Source: Acephala macrosclerotiorum (taxonomy: Eukaryota; Ascomycota; Leotiomycetes; Helotiales; Mollisiaceae). Taken from it: DNA of 64,000 nucleotides. The stretch lies in contig MU119267.1 of assembly GCA_014904845.1 (NCBI GenBank), forward strand, positions 123,006-187,005, in the 5' to 3' direction. The notes under the pieces were generated by a model. That model saw only the letters and a program-made list of their open reading frames with translations. It was not told where the DNA came from and did not search any database. Below are positions 37,358 to 49,294 of the stretch, piece after piece. A program made the translations under genes and the position numbers. Position 1 is the stretch's first letter. The number at the start of each line of letters is the position of its first letter.

Positions 37358-39399
37358 TCAGACTTTTGTGTCTGGCGTGACAGCAGTCTTCTCATTGTGC
37401 TCTCCATCCCCAATAGAGCTACCAGACTGGTGACGAACGTGGTAGTCGTCGTTGGTGCTCAGCACGTACTCCTCCTTATCGATGTGCCTGAACAGCCAGT
37501 AAAACACGCCAGTCGCAACAAAGCCAATGATAGCAGGCGCTCCAAGATCCCATGTCAAAAATGGATCTTTGATCAGACCGGCGAACGCAAGACCGAGGGC
37601 GTAAGCAATACCAGTGCTGAACAGATTCAAGGCGGTAACCAGGCCTCGCATGTTCTTTGGTGCTCGGGAGTATGCGAGACCGTACGCGGGGACGTTGACG
37701 AATAATTCGGAGATACCGCCGAGGGCGTATGGGATGGCCATCCACCAGACGGAGATGGGTGCGACCAATGAGATGCCGTTCGCGTCGACGCAGGTTGAGC
37801 TGGAACCATACTTGCCGCAGGGACCAAGCTTGTAAGCATAACTAGGAGAGAGAGTTAGTTAAAGGGAGAGCAAAGATAGTTAGGGACAGATGATCACTTA
37901 CTAGTTGAGGACTGTATAACCAACAGCACCGACAGACGACAAAAACAGACCGAATGTGATACGAGCGACTGGGCCAAAATGAACATGATGTTTGCGCAAG
38001 TATGGGTAGAGGCCATAGTTCAAAACAGGGGCCATGATGATAATCGATAACGAGTTGAAGTTGCTGATGAGATCGTTCGGTTGTCCATTGGTGATCAACA
38101 TCGTAGAGAGCGCATCAGCTGCGATACCAAGTCCATTGTCATTGATGTATTGGATTGGAAAGAAACAGAACATTCCGGTGGCCTGGAAAGTTCGGCGGAC
38201 GTCCTCAACGAATTGGTCGTTCCAAGGACTAGCTTTGCCGCTGACGGATGGCTTAGCAGCCTCCCAGAAACCGTGTCGACCGATTTTGGAGAAGTTCTTC
38301 TTCAAGCAGATGCCGAGAACTTTGAAGCAGTTGTACAGATCGCTTCCCCCAGGTGGATGCAAGATGAGCCTCTTGTGCAAATACCACAGGACGAACGGAA
38401 GAGGGATGTAGATGGCCATGGGCAGTGCGAAGCAGACCATCCATCCAACGTCTTTGGCGAGATAACTGCTTGGCACGCCCAAGAAGCCACCGACATTGAT
38501 CAAAAGGTAGAACCATAAAACTACACGCTCAGTGGTAGATTCGGGATCAATAATGACTCTTTCTCCGTCCTCGAGTGTCTTGACAGTGGGCTTTGTTTCC
38601 TGGATCTGGTCGAGGAGTGTTGGAGATACATTGGGCTTGAACATGGCTAAAACCGTTTAATGAGTCACACGGAAGGATCAGGCAGGAGGGACAGCTTACC
38701 AGCACCAATCGCAAGTACATAGAGAGAAATCATATACGGTGCAGCGGAGTGGCCGTGTTGGAGCAGCGAAGGGGCGCCAGAAGCAATCATCAAGGCGTGC
38801 GCAACACCAAAGACACCAACACCATAACAAATGAGCTTGAATCGGCCGGTGTACGTGTCGGCAATATAACCAAAGATGACAGGCAGGCAGTAAACGAGCA
38901 TTTTGAACGACTGACTGACAGCAGTTGCCTTGACCGTGCCGAGTCCCAATGCACCCGCGGTTTGTTGCGTGCCTGTTGGACCACGTTAATCAACCAATCA
39001 CTAAGTCGTCCAATTGTGCAACAAACCTTTTGCTGGTGCTCCATAGCCATTTCCACCCTTAGGGAGCTTGCGGTTCACGAAGTTGGAGATAACTCCAACG
39101 GAGCTGTAGTAGGATCCACGTTCGCAAAATTCCGCAAAGCACAAGACGTAAGCGGTATATGGAATTCGGCCAGCCACTCGACGGAGAGTGGAAAGTTCCT
39201 CCTGCGTTGGCTTCCCTTCATAGTCATGGTCCATTTCTAGGAGAACGGATTCAGCCTTCTTATCTGCGTGAACCATGGCGCCATCTTGGTCAATGGCAAG
39301 ATGATTGTCTTCGCCAATGATGTACTGCGTATCGGCCGTCTTTTCCGCTGGTAAATGTTAGATATGGAAGTTAGAGGACAGGAAAGTTATCATACTCAT
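37358..39399 (-). CDS. PTR2-type proton-coupled oligopeptide transporter
   Basis: Five exons give 608 residues, the normal length for fungal POT/PTR2. Introns: 39395-39348, 39026-38973, 38699-38647 and 37901-37842. The first exon is only ATG plus one base; splicing yields MTEKTADTQYIIGEDN and keeps the frame into the family core. Signatures: FAEFCERGSYYS (PTR motif in TM1), FGYIADTYTGRFK, WFYLLINVGGFLG (second PTR motif) and a long cytosolic loop with WNDQFVEDVRRTF. Terminal helices include IPYALGGISELFVNVPAYG. It takes up di- and tripeptides at the plasma membrane. All exons are in frame with no damage, unlike most genes further right. Confidence 0.93.
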
Positions 39400-41407
39400 G
39401 ATTATGAGTGCAAAGCACGACTAGTTACCTTACAGACCAGAATCCAAAATGGATCTTGATGACAGCAAACTTGGGAGGGGGCCTGGACGCAATATAGCAT
39501 TCTGCCCTGAGAGCTCTGCACGAGGTCCAACAACCACCTTCCTAACATGGCTGCATTGCTCATCCGCCCAGACGGGTGATCATTTAGTGTTGGCGATCTA
39601 CGAACTTTGGATTGATATTGTGTGCAACCCGGGAAAAGTCTCCTGCCTAATTGAGCTAATGTCCAATCGTCACCCCGCCGTAATTCTTTTGGTAAACGGT
39701 AGCGCCTATGATAAGCCTCGCTTTATCCGTGCTGCCCTGGGTACAGGCATGTAGGGCTTGGCGAAGAGGATCATGGTGGTTAATAGCCGCTTCGAGACTG
39801 ATCTACACGAGGCAGGTTGTGATAGTAGCTTGAGGCACAGTAGATAACGTTTGAAGTGGTGATTTGACGAATTCTTTTGATCTTGGTCGAGCATCAGTAG
39901 ATGACAAGAACTGTGGAGAATGTCGAACAAATTATTAAATTCTAGTCTGTGGATGGATGCATAACAGGCGAAGACCGTTGGAGGCGACACTCTTCTAGTC
40001 CAAAAGATTGCAAACAATTCATCGAGAAGAAATTAGCAGTCGATGAAGCATAAAGTCGCGATGAGTGCACCAAGGACCTCCATTCCCGCCGAGGCAGGCA
40101 GTATGGTGCAAGTTCTGGCAACATTGACGTGCAGTGCGGTGCCACCGACGTGCGTCCCTGTCGCCAATTACTCGTTCCTAAGCCCCTATCAGCAAGCTTT
40201 CAGATCTGGTGCCACCAGATCGTAAAACTACGGCCCTGCAACATACCATTTCCAACCTTAATATTGTGGCAAACGGCCATCGGAATCGGGCCGCCTTTTT
40301 GGAGCTGGAAGCTGAAAAGAGTGGAGTTAGGAGAGCCAGTACTCTGGAATGAATTCCTCCTCACGACCTTCCATATTCCTACTCGTAACCCCTGGTCCCT
40401 TGAGGGCCTGTAGCACGACTTCTCGGCTCCCAGGAACCACTGGATATGCAGTGGTTGGGAATAGAGTTCGTGGCGGCCCCACACATCAAATCCCGGGTCG
40501 CATTTGGAACCAACCCCCTCTCAAGAAGTCCCTGAGAATTCGTTCCAGAAGCTTACTATTCGCGATATTAAGCGGCTGTCCCGTCTATGGCGGTCTGTGA
40601 CTGGATGATTTCGTGAAGTAACAGAATAGTACGTTCCGGGCCTTGCAGTGAAAGAGGAAGGTAGCAGCAAACTTTGCGGGGGCCCATGGCGTGTTGAGCT
40701 TATTTCGACGTCTTGGCACCTTGGCACGTAAGACAGTCAGATTTTTGAGCTTCTCGAACAGCTTTAGAATTTGGAAACTGGGAAACCAAAAAAATCCGGT
40801 GGCGTCTGGAACGTCGAAGCCGACTTGGTACCTTGGCGACGGCCGCGGTTTGCATCGGCGGGAATGTCGTGCTCATCGAGGACGGGGGAGATGTTCCATG
40901 GGGAAAGAGGCTCTATTTCCCGAACTGTTTGCCACCTGGGGCGATATTTCAGTGCGTCGTCCTCATTCGTTGAGAGTCCGACGGTTGTCCAGTTGGTCAA
41001 CTCCGAATTTTCAAGCTGCATTTTAGGGTATTTTCACCCGAGGAACATTAACAAGCCTGAGATTATAAGTCTATATTTTACAGGGCTCTTCGGGCCTATT
41101 CGCTAATAAATAACGTTAATATCAAATTTCGATTTTTAATTACGAAATTAAATTAATTTAAATTTACTTTATAAACTTATTATAACTTTTTACAAATATC
41201 GTATTATAAATTCAAATAATTTTAATTTGTGCGTATTTTATACTTTTAAAATAAAATCGTCGAATTTAGTTTTCGTCGCTTAAAAATGCCTTAAAAATGC
41301 TTAAAAAATACAAACTTATAATCTTAGAATCGTAAAATTGCTCGTATTACTTGTAAACTATTTAACGATTACTGATTACTAATTATCATCTTTTGATATT
41401 AAAAATA
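39400..41407. other. intergenic region before the Tc1/mariner element
   Basis: Holds the PTR2 promoter, then about 1.6 kb of GC-normal DNA with only short frames. Composition turns AT-rich near 41105. One weak ORF (40764-41021) is listed separately. Confidence 0.5.
40764..41021 (-). CDS. small hypothetical protein, 85 aa (weak)
   Basis: ATG 41021 to a stop at 40764. The sequence has a protein-like N-terminal part (SELTNWTTVGLSTNEDDALK, then WQTVREIEPLSPWNISPVLD). A possible intron from a GTACCAAG donor near 40840 would alter the last residues only. No family recognised; it could be a gene fragment. Confidence 0.22.
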   Translation of the reverse strand: MQLENSELTNWTTVGLSTNEDDALKYRPRWQTVREIEPLSPWNISPVLDEHDIPADANRGRRQGTKSASTFQTPPDFFGFPVSKF

Positions 41408-41454
41408 CAATCGCACCAATAACTAATTTGAAAATACTAAAATTTAACCGAGAC
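41408..41454 (+). repeat. left terminal inverted repeat
   Basis: Aligned with the inverted right repeat, the inner 39 bases differ at four positions. In all four the left copy has A or T where the right has G or C, i.e. the left end was mutated more. Confidence 0.85.
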
Positions 41455-43797
41455 CACTTTTTAGTAATCGTACAAATGTTTTTACCCACTTAATAATATT
41501 TTACCCACTTATAACTTTACAACCACTACTCAGATTGACTTATAATTAAGGATTTGAAGAGTTGACTATACCTGGAAAACGTTATTCGAAGCGCTTGGCG
41601 AAGGAGAAACCGGTAAATAAGCAATTGCCTTCGAGAGCGCGCAAAGAGAACACTCGAACATTGGTAGTATTTTCCAAAAACTAACCTTTAATTCAAAAGG
41701 TCTCGAAATGCAAAAGACGAGATACACACGAAAATATAAATAATAATACTTTTAAAACACTTTCGAAAACTTTTCAAAAGCTTAACAAAGACTTTAATTA
41801 TAGTAATATATCGACTTTTTTTATTAATCACTACAATAATAGTCCACTCGTACAAAAATCGAAATTTCAAGTTCAACAAATAATTCTATTCAACTCGAAC
41901 GACAAATAAGATTTCTTTTATTACGTTTCTTTTAAAATAATTCTAATTATCAATACTATCAAAAAAATTGTTATTTTCTATTCTTTTAATATCAACGATT
42001 ACGACTTTATGAAACTCGAAGAACTTCAAATTATTATTAACAGAAAATTCGTCGACGAATAAACAAACAATAAAAATTTGCGAAATGGAAATAAATTTAT
42101 TTTCCAGTAATTGATTATAGTAATTAAATTATTAAAAAGTAATAGTTTTTTTATTATTATAAGAAATAACTCGCAATTACTAAATGTCTTATTGTACCTT
42201 CGATAGATATAATATACTGAAAACAAGAAAAACTCGATTAGTCTCTCAATCGATATTTATTACAAAGTTTACAATCGAGCATTTACTTCTCCAACTTTGG
42301 ACTCGAAATCATCGAAAAAGAAAAAAGCAAAGAAAGTTCAAAATACCGTTCGATCGATCTCACTTTACGAAATCTTTTCGAATATTACTACTTCTAGCGA
42401 CAACAAAGAAAAAAATATCGACGAATTAATCCCTTAAAAAAAACACAAGAAATTACGCGATTTTACAATTACTCGACAATTGACAATTAAAAAAGCAATA
42501 AACTCGACAAATAATAAAAAAATAAACCTTCGAAGGATTATATTCAAAATCTATCAATATATCGAAAAACGATACAAAAACTACAAATAATACTACTACG
42601 TTTTACGTAGTACAAAGTCTTATTATCGAGTTATTCTTTTAAAGCAAAACGAATAAACAGAATATATAATAACTAGATTTAAAAACGTGATTGTAAACGT
42701 GTTTTTTAAAGAGATATTTGCTAAATACTACGACGACTACAATCAATAACTTGTTAAACGCTAAGGCACGAAAAAGGATGTACCAATTGCGAGAGAATTA
42801 ACCTTTAAAATCGAAGAGAGAAAGTTTGTCATTATTCAGAATATTATACCTTTTAATTCGGCCCTTCTTTCAGCACCTACTCCCCAATATCAAGAATATC
42901 TCGATGCTCAATACCAATCTGGGTCCTTTTACTCTCAATATATACAGTCTCGTCGTCGACCTTTTTTTTCTACACGCCGCGAAACTCCCCCTTTACTCTC
43001 GTCTCCGATCCAAGTCGCTTCTATTGAGAAAAACGTAATAAATTAATTTGAAAAGTATATACTAAATAGTAAAATTGTTTCGGACTATATTTATAGTATT
43101 AAGAACACTATTACTATTATCGATTAAAAGCTTATTAAAATCGAATAATTCAAATCAAATAATATTGTTAAACAATTGATTTCTTTAAGTATTTTTATTA
43201 GAATAATTCACTTGATTCAAAAGAAGGTTTCCAATTTCAAAACAGACTATAAAAAGGTACAAATCGCTATTTAAAAAGTTTTAATTCTTAAGAACTCTCG
43301 AGAACAAATTAATTCTTCAAAGTTATATTGACAAGTAAAAGAAGAAAATAGTGGGACATATAATGTAGAATATAGTTTTAACTTTAAAGAGTATAATAAT
43401 TACTTTGATAAATATTAATATATTTTTATTTTTTTTTTTTGTTTTTACTTGCAATTAGTTTAAAATATAGTAATAACGAAATATCGATTTATTTTTTATA
43501 TTTAAAACTTATAGAAAGTAAAGTGATTTAATTTGAAAATACTAAAAAAAAACTTGGAAATAGATAATAAAAAAAAAATATCAATTTTTTGTATATACTT
43601 TTAAATATTGTTCCAATGTCTAAATAAAATGTATTATATTATATTTACAAGTAAAATATATGAGAAAATAATATTTAATTATTTAAATTATATTGTATGT
43701 ATATAGTTATAATGCGAGAAGTAAATATTTAAAATACTAAACATGAGATCTATATAATCTTGTTTCTCGAGCCATGATTTTTAGTAGTGACTTTTCC
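41455..43797 (+). other. unexplained interior of the DNA transposon
   Basis: AT-rich and partly mutated. Plus-strand protein-like pieces include KTLFEALGEGETGK then FESAQREHSNIGSIFQKL (41570-41690) and, at 42835-43035, FNSALLSAPTPQYQEYLDAQ followed by YSQYIQSRRRPFFSTRRETP. Their frames are interrupted and no family is recognised. It is either a decayed cargo gene or a nested insertion. Confidence 0.4.
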
Positions 43798-44802
43798 TTA
43801 TTCTGATGGTACACTTTGAATCCCGGCATTTTTAAAATGTTTTTTAGTTTTATACCGAGCAGTTTCCCCTATCCCTACTTTCCTAACAGCCCATTCCAAA
43901 AACGATTGGTATAATCCATAATTTCTCCTCTTTTTTCTGTAATAGCGCCGTATATATGCTTTGAGGTCCCCAAAGCTTTTCTCAATAGGGTTGAAATCAG
44001 GAGAGTATAATAATAGAAAGCGGAGGTAGACTCTTCTTTTCTGGCATACTCTCTTAATATTGTCAATATTCGAGTAGTAAATTGAGATATTATCGAGAAT
44101 AATAATAAATCTCGGAGCAAGATAGGCGTTGCAAATAGGAAATAACTCGTCGATAATAAAATCCTCGAATAAGTCTCCTGTACTAGTGCCTTCGAATGTC
44201 CTAAAGGCTATATAGCCATCAAAACTATACCCCGCTACAACGGAAACTCTCTTCCTATTTCGTAGCCAGCATTGAACAATAGCTCGAACTCCATTTTTAG
44301 ACTATCCGTATTGGCAATCACCAGTTTTATCATCGCTTCTTGATTCATCTACACATACAATTTGATCTGCCGTAAAGTATTGGAGGTTGTCTTACCAATG
44401 TATTCTCAATTCTTGGTTCCTTTAAGCAACTTCTACTTTAAATTTCTTCCGTGTAATCTTTATTCGTTTGAGTATATGCGAGATTGTTTATTGTACTACA
44501 TCGACGTCGAACATATCGAGTAAAAAAGCTTTGATCTCGTCCTAGTAGAACTATGGCTTTTCCTCCAATAATAATTTTATAGTCTATTCCATTCTCCAAG
44601 TAATTACTCTTCGAGGACTTTTTGTACGTTTTCTTGGTGGCAGACCAGCCAAAACACGCTTTTTATGGTTGTAAATCGTTGCGAGACTGCAATCATAATT
44701 AAGTGCAAATTGGCAACAATAATCGATAGTAATGCGTGTATTCGACTCGAGGAGTGAAGCTTCGATGGCAGCAACGACGCTTGAGTGCAGCCGAAGGACC
44801 AT
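43798..44802 (-). pseudogene. DDE transposase (Tc1/mariner type), broken
   Basis: N-terminal helix-turn-helix-like part (HSSVVAAIEASLLESNTRIT, then CSLATIYNHKKRVLAGLPPR) from ATG 44802. The catalytic region has VDES (first Asp, about 44350), IILDNIS (second Asp, about 44090) and YSPDFNPIEKSFGDLKAYIR (Glu, about 43990). The C-terminus ends SVPSE at 43798. Stops after WRME and at several later codons interrupt it, so it is inactive. The spacing of the triad and the SPDFNPIE box identify the DDE_3-type Tc1/mariner group. Confidence 0.78.
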
Positions 44803-44953
44803 CCTATATATTTGACCTTTCTTCCATTAATAGATAACATCTTCCTCTTTATTTTAAGCTACTCACCTATTTGATTGAGTGTATGGTTGTAAAGTTATTC
44901 GCGCCGGCGCTAGTAGGTAAAACTCGCGGTTGGGGCTCGAGACATAAAAACGC

Positions 44954-45000
44954 GTCTCGGTTAAATTTTGGTGTTTTCAAGCTAGTTATTGGTAGGGCTG
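44954..45000 (-). repeat. right terminal inverted repeat
   Basis: Less mutated partner of 41408-41454; followed by TA. Confidence 0.85.
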
Positions 45001-45506
45001 TACGCGCTTAGAGGAAATCAAAGTTTTCCTTCCAGGTTCAAAGGAATTGAATTAGAAACATTTCCGACGTCCAAAAATGGGGCTTCAAGGTCCCTCAAGT
45101 ATTTATCTCGAGGCGGCCTCGGCTTCTCGCGCCCACCGGATTTTCACAGGATATTATTTATGGGAAACAACGACAGTGCGGTTTATGCATAAACGCACTA
45201 TCTCTTGTGAGTTATTGTGGAACTCTGGTAGAGTTACCAATCCCCTGAGAATGGAAATCTTGATGGTCCACGAATTCCGACACACGGCGATCCATCCTCA
45301 GTCCCCAAAACTTCTTTCTTCCTTGACCTTGATATCTTTAGTTGCGCCTGATTCTCGATCTCATTTGGAACGTCAAGTGGCCCAGAGTCTGCATCCCAGA
45401 ACTTCAGGGATCATACAGATTTCGAAGAGGAGCAGATGGAGAATTGAGCTTCAACGTTCAGACGATTCTCTTCGTGGAAGCATCCTGGATTCAAATCTAG
45501 TCTAGT
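45001..45506. other. intergenic, no gene recognised
   Basis: GC-normal DNA right of the transposon. The 142-codon frame at 45077-45505 has no family features and runs antisense into the SDR 3' end. Confidence 0.45.
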
Positions 45507-46376
45507 CTACACAATAACCATCCCAGAATCAACCCTAATTCTTTCTCCTGTCATCCCAGAGTTCTTGGCAACAAACACGAATGTCATGGCAATCTCTTCA
45601 GGAGTTGTAATTCTCTTCAACTTCGCCATCTCCTTAAACCCTTGTCTCTGCTCTTCAGCCAACACCGCAGTTCTCTCTGTGTCCACCAGGCCTGGACACA
45701 CGGCACTCACTCTGATATCTGGCCCTTGCGTTTCTTCCAGGCATCGAGTGAGATGCAGTGCTGCAGCCCTACATACGGAGTAGGCCATGCTGCTGCCATC
45801 CATTCTGAAAGAGTCCTCCGATGGATGATTGCATCAAGAAGACTCCGCCATCTGGGTTTGCCTTAAAATGGGGTCGAGCAGCTCGAAATAGGAATACGTC
45901 GGACTTGACGAGCATGTTCCAAGTATAATCCCAGTCGGCTTCGGAGAGGGCATCTATGTCTGCGAAAGGCGCAAACTTTATGTTTCCCTATACCAATAAC
46001 GTCAGTCAATGCCTCCAAAAAACTTCAACGACTTACTGCATTATGAACAACAATGTCAAGGCCTCCAAGTCCCTGGACTGCTTCTTCAATAATCCTTTCG
46101 CATTCAGGGACAAGGGATAATTCCTTCGCGGCGTGGTGTCAGCTCAAGATGTCCTCGAATCCACTTTCACTATAATAATCGACGAGTGTACCCACAGCTT
46201 GAAGTACAACTACTTGTCTTCCAGTGAGCGATCTTATCTCGGCGGCTACGGCCTCTACTTTGTCTTTCGATCTCAGGCAAGTGATCGCGAGGTCGCATCC
46301 TTCCCTAGCAAACGCCCTTGCGATGGCTGCGCCAAGGCCACGACTTGCGCCTGTCACTAGCACTGTTTTGTCTTTT
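45507..46376 (-). pseudogene. short-chain dehydrogenase/reductase (SDR), frameshifted
   Basis: Reads as a classical Rossmann SDR: TGASRGLG cofactor motif, VVVLQA, then intron 46195-46124, ERIIEEAVQGLGGLDIVVHN, intron 46036-45988, and GNIKFAPFADIDALSEADWD. The catalytic area and the C-terminus end at MVIV (45507). Three defects appear. The CCATCCAT at 45796-45803 is a 4-bp tandem duplication that shifts the frame just before the active site. The active-site YxxxK reads YSVCR, so Lys is replaced by Arg. No start codon is found in frame before TGASRG (TAA lies seven codons upstream of the motif). It would have been an NAD(P)-dependent oxidoreductase of unknown substrate. Confidence 0.75.
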
Positions 46377-46892
46377 AGTTATGTATGGCTGGGCAAGACT
46401 GGGGTTTGTGATACTAAGGTGATGATTGAAAACTTTGAAGGACATGGCGGATCTTCCACATACTTATACATCGCTTGAATGTTCAGCATGAGACAGGACT
46501 CTCACTTTGCAAGTTATGATCTGAGGTAAGAACTACTGGAGCGAATACCTGATTAACCAATGGACTGCCTATCCATTCCTACCGAATGAGGCATGATTTT
46601 AATGGGCTTATTGTAGTCAAGTTTCTAACGTGAGGAGTTGCAGTGGATACACAATTGGCTAATGAACATCTAATCTATTGCTACCGAAAGAGGAATGGAT
46701 CTTATAGAGTTAAATTTAACTCTGAAGAACGACGAGATCTTGAAGCGATTTAACATGTTGAAAGCAGAATCTTTGTTCGTCCTCGAACTGTCGTATTATG
46801 TCCGCTATTCCGAGTCTCGTTTGGGTGAACAAGACCTCCGAATCCACCTCTTTGTCCAATAGTAGAAGTGAAGACACTTTCCGCTAGATTCG
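46377..46892. other. intergenic between divergent SDR and regulator remnants
   Basis: No gene seen; only short frames. Likely the old shared promoter. Confidence 0.45.
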
Positions 46893-47747
46893 TCGGCATG
46901 CCCTCATTGCTGGACACAAGTCGAGCAGTGTCGAGAGACCATCAAGCGAACGCCTTTCAATCTGAGCGGGGTCCAAAGAAACGTGACGAAAGGTCTTACT
47001 GTAGACTCGTGGCTGCAGTCATCGAGCAGAAAGCGCAGAGGCAACGCTCCACTTCCGTCGGTGGAAGGCTCGCAGCCGGAGAGCTGCACTCCCTCCTCCA
47101 GTCTTCAGAAACAGTAAAACTCTCCTTCAGACGGAGGCGAAAGGGATATCCTTGACCACGCGATTCAGATCCATCCCCTCAGCAGCATCCCAGATCCATT
47201 TTCATCTTTCTCAATCGAGCTTGATCCCACAACCTTGCACCATATCCGGTATTTCGAAAACATCTGGACACAATGTGCATTCAAATTTTCCGGCTGCATA
47301 GGGTATGGTCAAGAGCCCATCGAGCAATCTGAAATCACTGCCATGATACAACAATACTTGACAGATAAAGCGCGCTCGTATTGCCTACTTGCTGCGACTA
47401 GTGTAAGGATGCAGTATATACATCGCAACCAAGAGGGTCGGAATGGTGGTAATGGACTGGCTTATAGTTACGCCGTGAGAGCGTTGCAGAGAGTACGGTG
47501 GCGAATACTGGAGCAAAAGGTGTTTGATGAAGCAGATGCAATGGATGTGTTGTTCCTCGCTGCTTATGAGATGTTTTCCATGAATGAGGCAGGCGCGGAA
47601 AAGCATTTGATTACCGTAAGACGACTTTATGAGCAGGAGATTTCAAATAAGTTTGTAAGGAGACTTCAGATTAATCTAGAAATTCTTGTACAAGAAGCCG
47701 TAGGTAGGAGCTGGTATCAAACAATTGATCGAAAAGTGCAATTATGA
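46893..47747 (+). pseudogene. Zn2Cys6-type fungal transcription factor remnant
   Basis: One frame runs from about 46893 to 47747 with a single TAA (47115-47117). Near the start is C-x2-C-x6-C (CPHCWTQVEQC), the first half of a Zn2Cys6 cluster. The second three cysteines are absent in the following stretch (RETIKRTPFNLSGVQRN). A Ser-rich, basic linker follows. After the stop come IRYFENIWTQCAFKFSGCIG, ARSYCLLAATSV, AYSYAVRALQRVRWRILEQK and DAMDVLFLAAYEMFSMNEAG, resembling the fungal regulatory domain PF11951. Length is well short of typical members and no ATG suits, so I call it a degraded regulator, divergent from the SDR. Confidence 0.5.
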
Positions 47748-48287
47748 TTAAGATAGACAGATACGAACGAAGACACTGAATCGGGCCTTGAATTGACACT
47801 CGGCTGTATCACATCAACTATCCCATAAGATCAAATCTTACAGCGTTTCAGGCACGATGGTGGCGGATGACTGCCTCGCCATCTTCTATCGCTTTGCAGT
47901 GAAGATGTTTTCAAATCCTCCCCTGTAGCCCCGCACTCTGAGCTTCCCACCAATACCCCACTACAGTAAGTCAAAGCCTCCAGTCTCAACACATCAGCTA
48001 GCAATCGAGACCCTAAATAGTCGCGCAGCTTCTAGCCTGGGCTTAGGCCATTGCGAAGTGAATCGGATGAAATGTTTTCGCCTTGGAATCATCGAATTGA
48101 TCGCTAATGCAAACTCAATAATTGAGAACGCGCTTTCAGCGCAAAGAACATCCAATACATCTCCATGAGTCCAAATGACGATCCGTATTTGAAGAAGTTT
48201 TCATCACTCAAACGTGGACGAGGGAATTTTCGGTCTTGGGGAGATTTTTGGCATGATAGCCATTTTAAACAATTGGACTGAGAAGTG
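47748..48287. other. intergenic
   Basis: No supported gene; a 69-codon minus frame (48104-48313) overlaps the next gene's 3' end in another frame and looks like a shadow. Confidence 0.45.
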
Positions 48288-48605
48288 TTAGGGTTGACTT
48301 GAAGCACCGTCAAGACGAGTCATCATCGACTCAGACTCATCATCGGCGTGTGCTGCCTCTTTCACCGACTTCCAGCATCGGCAGTGTCGATAGTGATGTG
48401 CAAGTACCGTAGACGAGATTAAAGTTCTCACAGAGACGACGTATCCAGCAAGTGTGAATGCGTTGCCCATACTATAGCCATAGCCTTTGTTCGTGGTGAA
48501 GTAAACGCCAAGGAAGCAGCTGAACGCCATGAATGTCCCAAACATGAGCATCATCATTAGACATGTGTGGGGTCGCATAAGCCTGTATTTCCTGATTGAT
48601 TGCAT
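48288..48605 (-). CDS. small two-TM protein with CRCWK tail (paralogue of 54844-55822)
   Basis: 105 residues from ATG 48605. Two predicted membrane helices: TCLMMMLMFGTFMAFSCFLG (about 14-33) and FTLAGYVVSVRTLISSTVLA (about 51-70). They are linked by a short loop KGYGYSMGNA; the tail is hydrophilic and begins CRCWK. The loop, second helix and CRCWK match the C-terminal domain of the protein at 54844-55822, which has a further 190-residue N-terminal part that is missing here. It is either a stand-alone small membrane protein or a 5'-truncated copy. Function unknown. Confidence 0.6.
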   Translation of the reverse strand: MQSIRKYRLMRPHTCLMMMLMFGTFMAFSCFLGVYFTTNKGYGYSMGNAFTLAGYVVSVRTLISSTVLAHHYRHCRCWKSVKEAAHADDESESMMTRLDGASSQP

Positions 48606-49294
48606 GAAGGACCAAATAGGTAAAGGTTGTGATGATTGAGTAGTCGATCTACCCCTGTTTCCGCTGAGCCCTGGGCCGTCCCTAAAAGGGTCGCTCGCGT
48701 CGCTCGTGGATGCCGTTAGGCCATGCTGCCACTTGAAGCCACGGTATCGCCATGGTGCCTATGTCACACTGGGCAATGTGCACAAGCTCAGGCTTCTCAG
48801 CTGGCCAAAATGAGGACTGCTAGATGTGGGATGGGGGGGTGATGGGGCTGTCTGTGCGGACAGCACGTGCGCCCACGTGCCCTGGCAGCGAGTTTCGCTG
48901 TCACAGCACAAGCAATAAACAATTAAACAAACTCTGCCCGCACTAGTTTTATTGTGTTCTTTACTGCCTCCACAATTCATGACTGGAGACGACCGATTTC
49001 ATTTTTTAATCAACTTCATTATGTACGCTCTCGGCACTATTCTTCTTCTGGGAGCGCCATGGTGTCCAAAATATTTAATTAAGAACGCCACTCGTACTGT
49101 ACAAGTGAATTCATGCCAAAAAGAAAACCTGCCATACCACATGGGAGGTCACTAAGCTAAGCCTCATCATCTAGGCGGCGTATATATCAGTTGCAGCTCA
49201 CTTCGATTGCCAAGTTCCCGTTCCCACTCCCTGTTAATGTTCCCACTCCCTCCCATAGAAGTTCACCATTTCCTTGGTCTAGTCTTAGCAGACA
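48606..49294. other. intergenic
   Basis: No gene seen. Contains GCACGTGCGCCCACGTGCC (48863-48881) with two CACGTG palindromes, then the promoter side of the secreted-protein fragment. Confidence 0.45.

Larger units (their letters stand above)
41408..45000 (-). mobile_element. Tc1/mariner-superfamily DNA transposon, 3.6 kb, inactive
   Basis: The ends are inverted repeats of 47 bp (41408-41454 and 44954-45000), each flanked by TA (41406-41407 and 45001-45002), the canonical Tc1/mariner target duplication. The right end reads (inverted) CAGCCCTACCAATAACTAGC. A DDE transposase remnant occupies 43798-44802 on the minus strand. About 2.3 kb (41455-43797) lies between the left repeat and the transposase, more than such elements usually carry. 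Confidence 0.8.
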
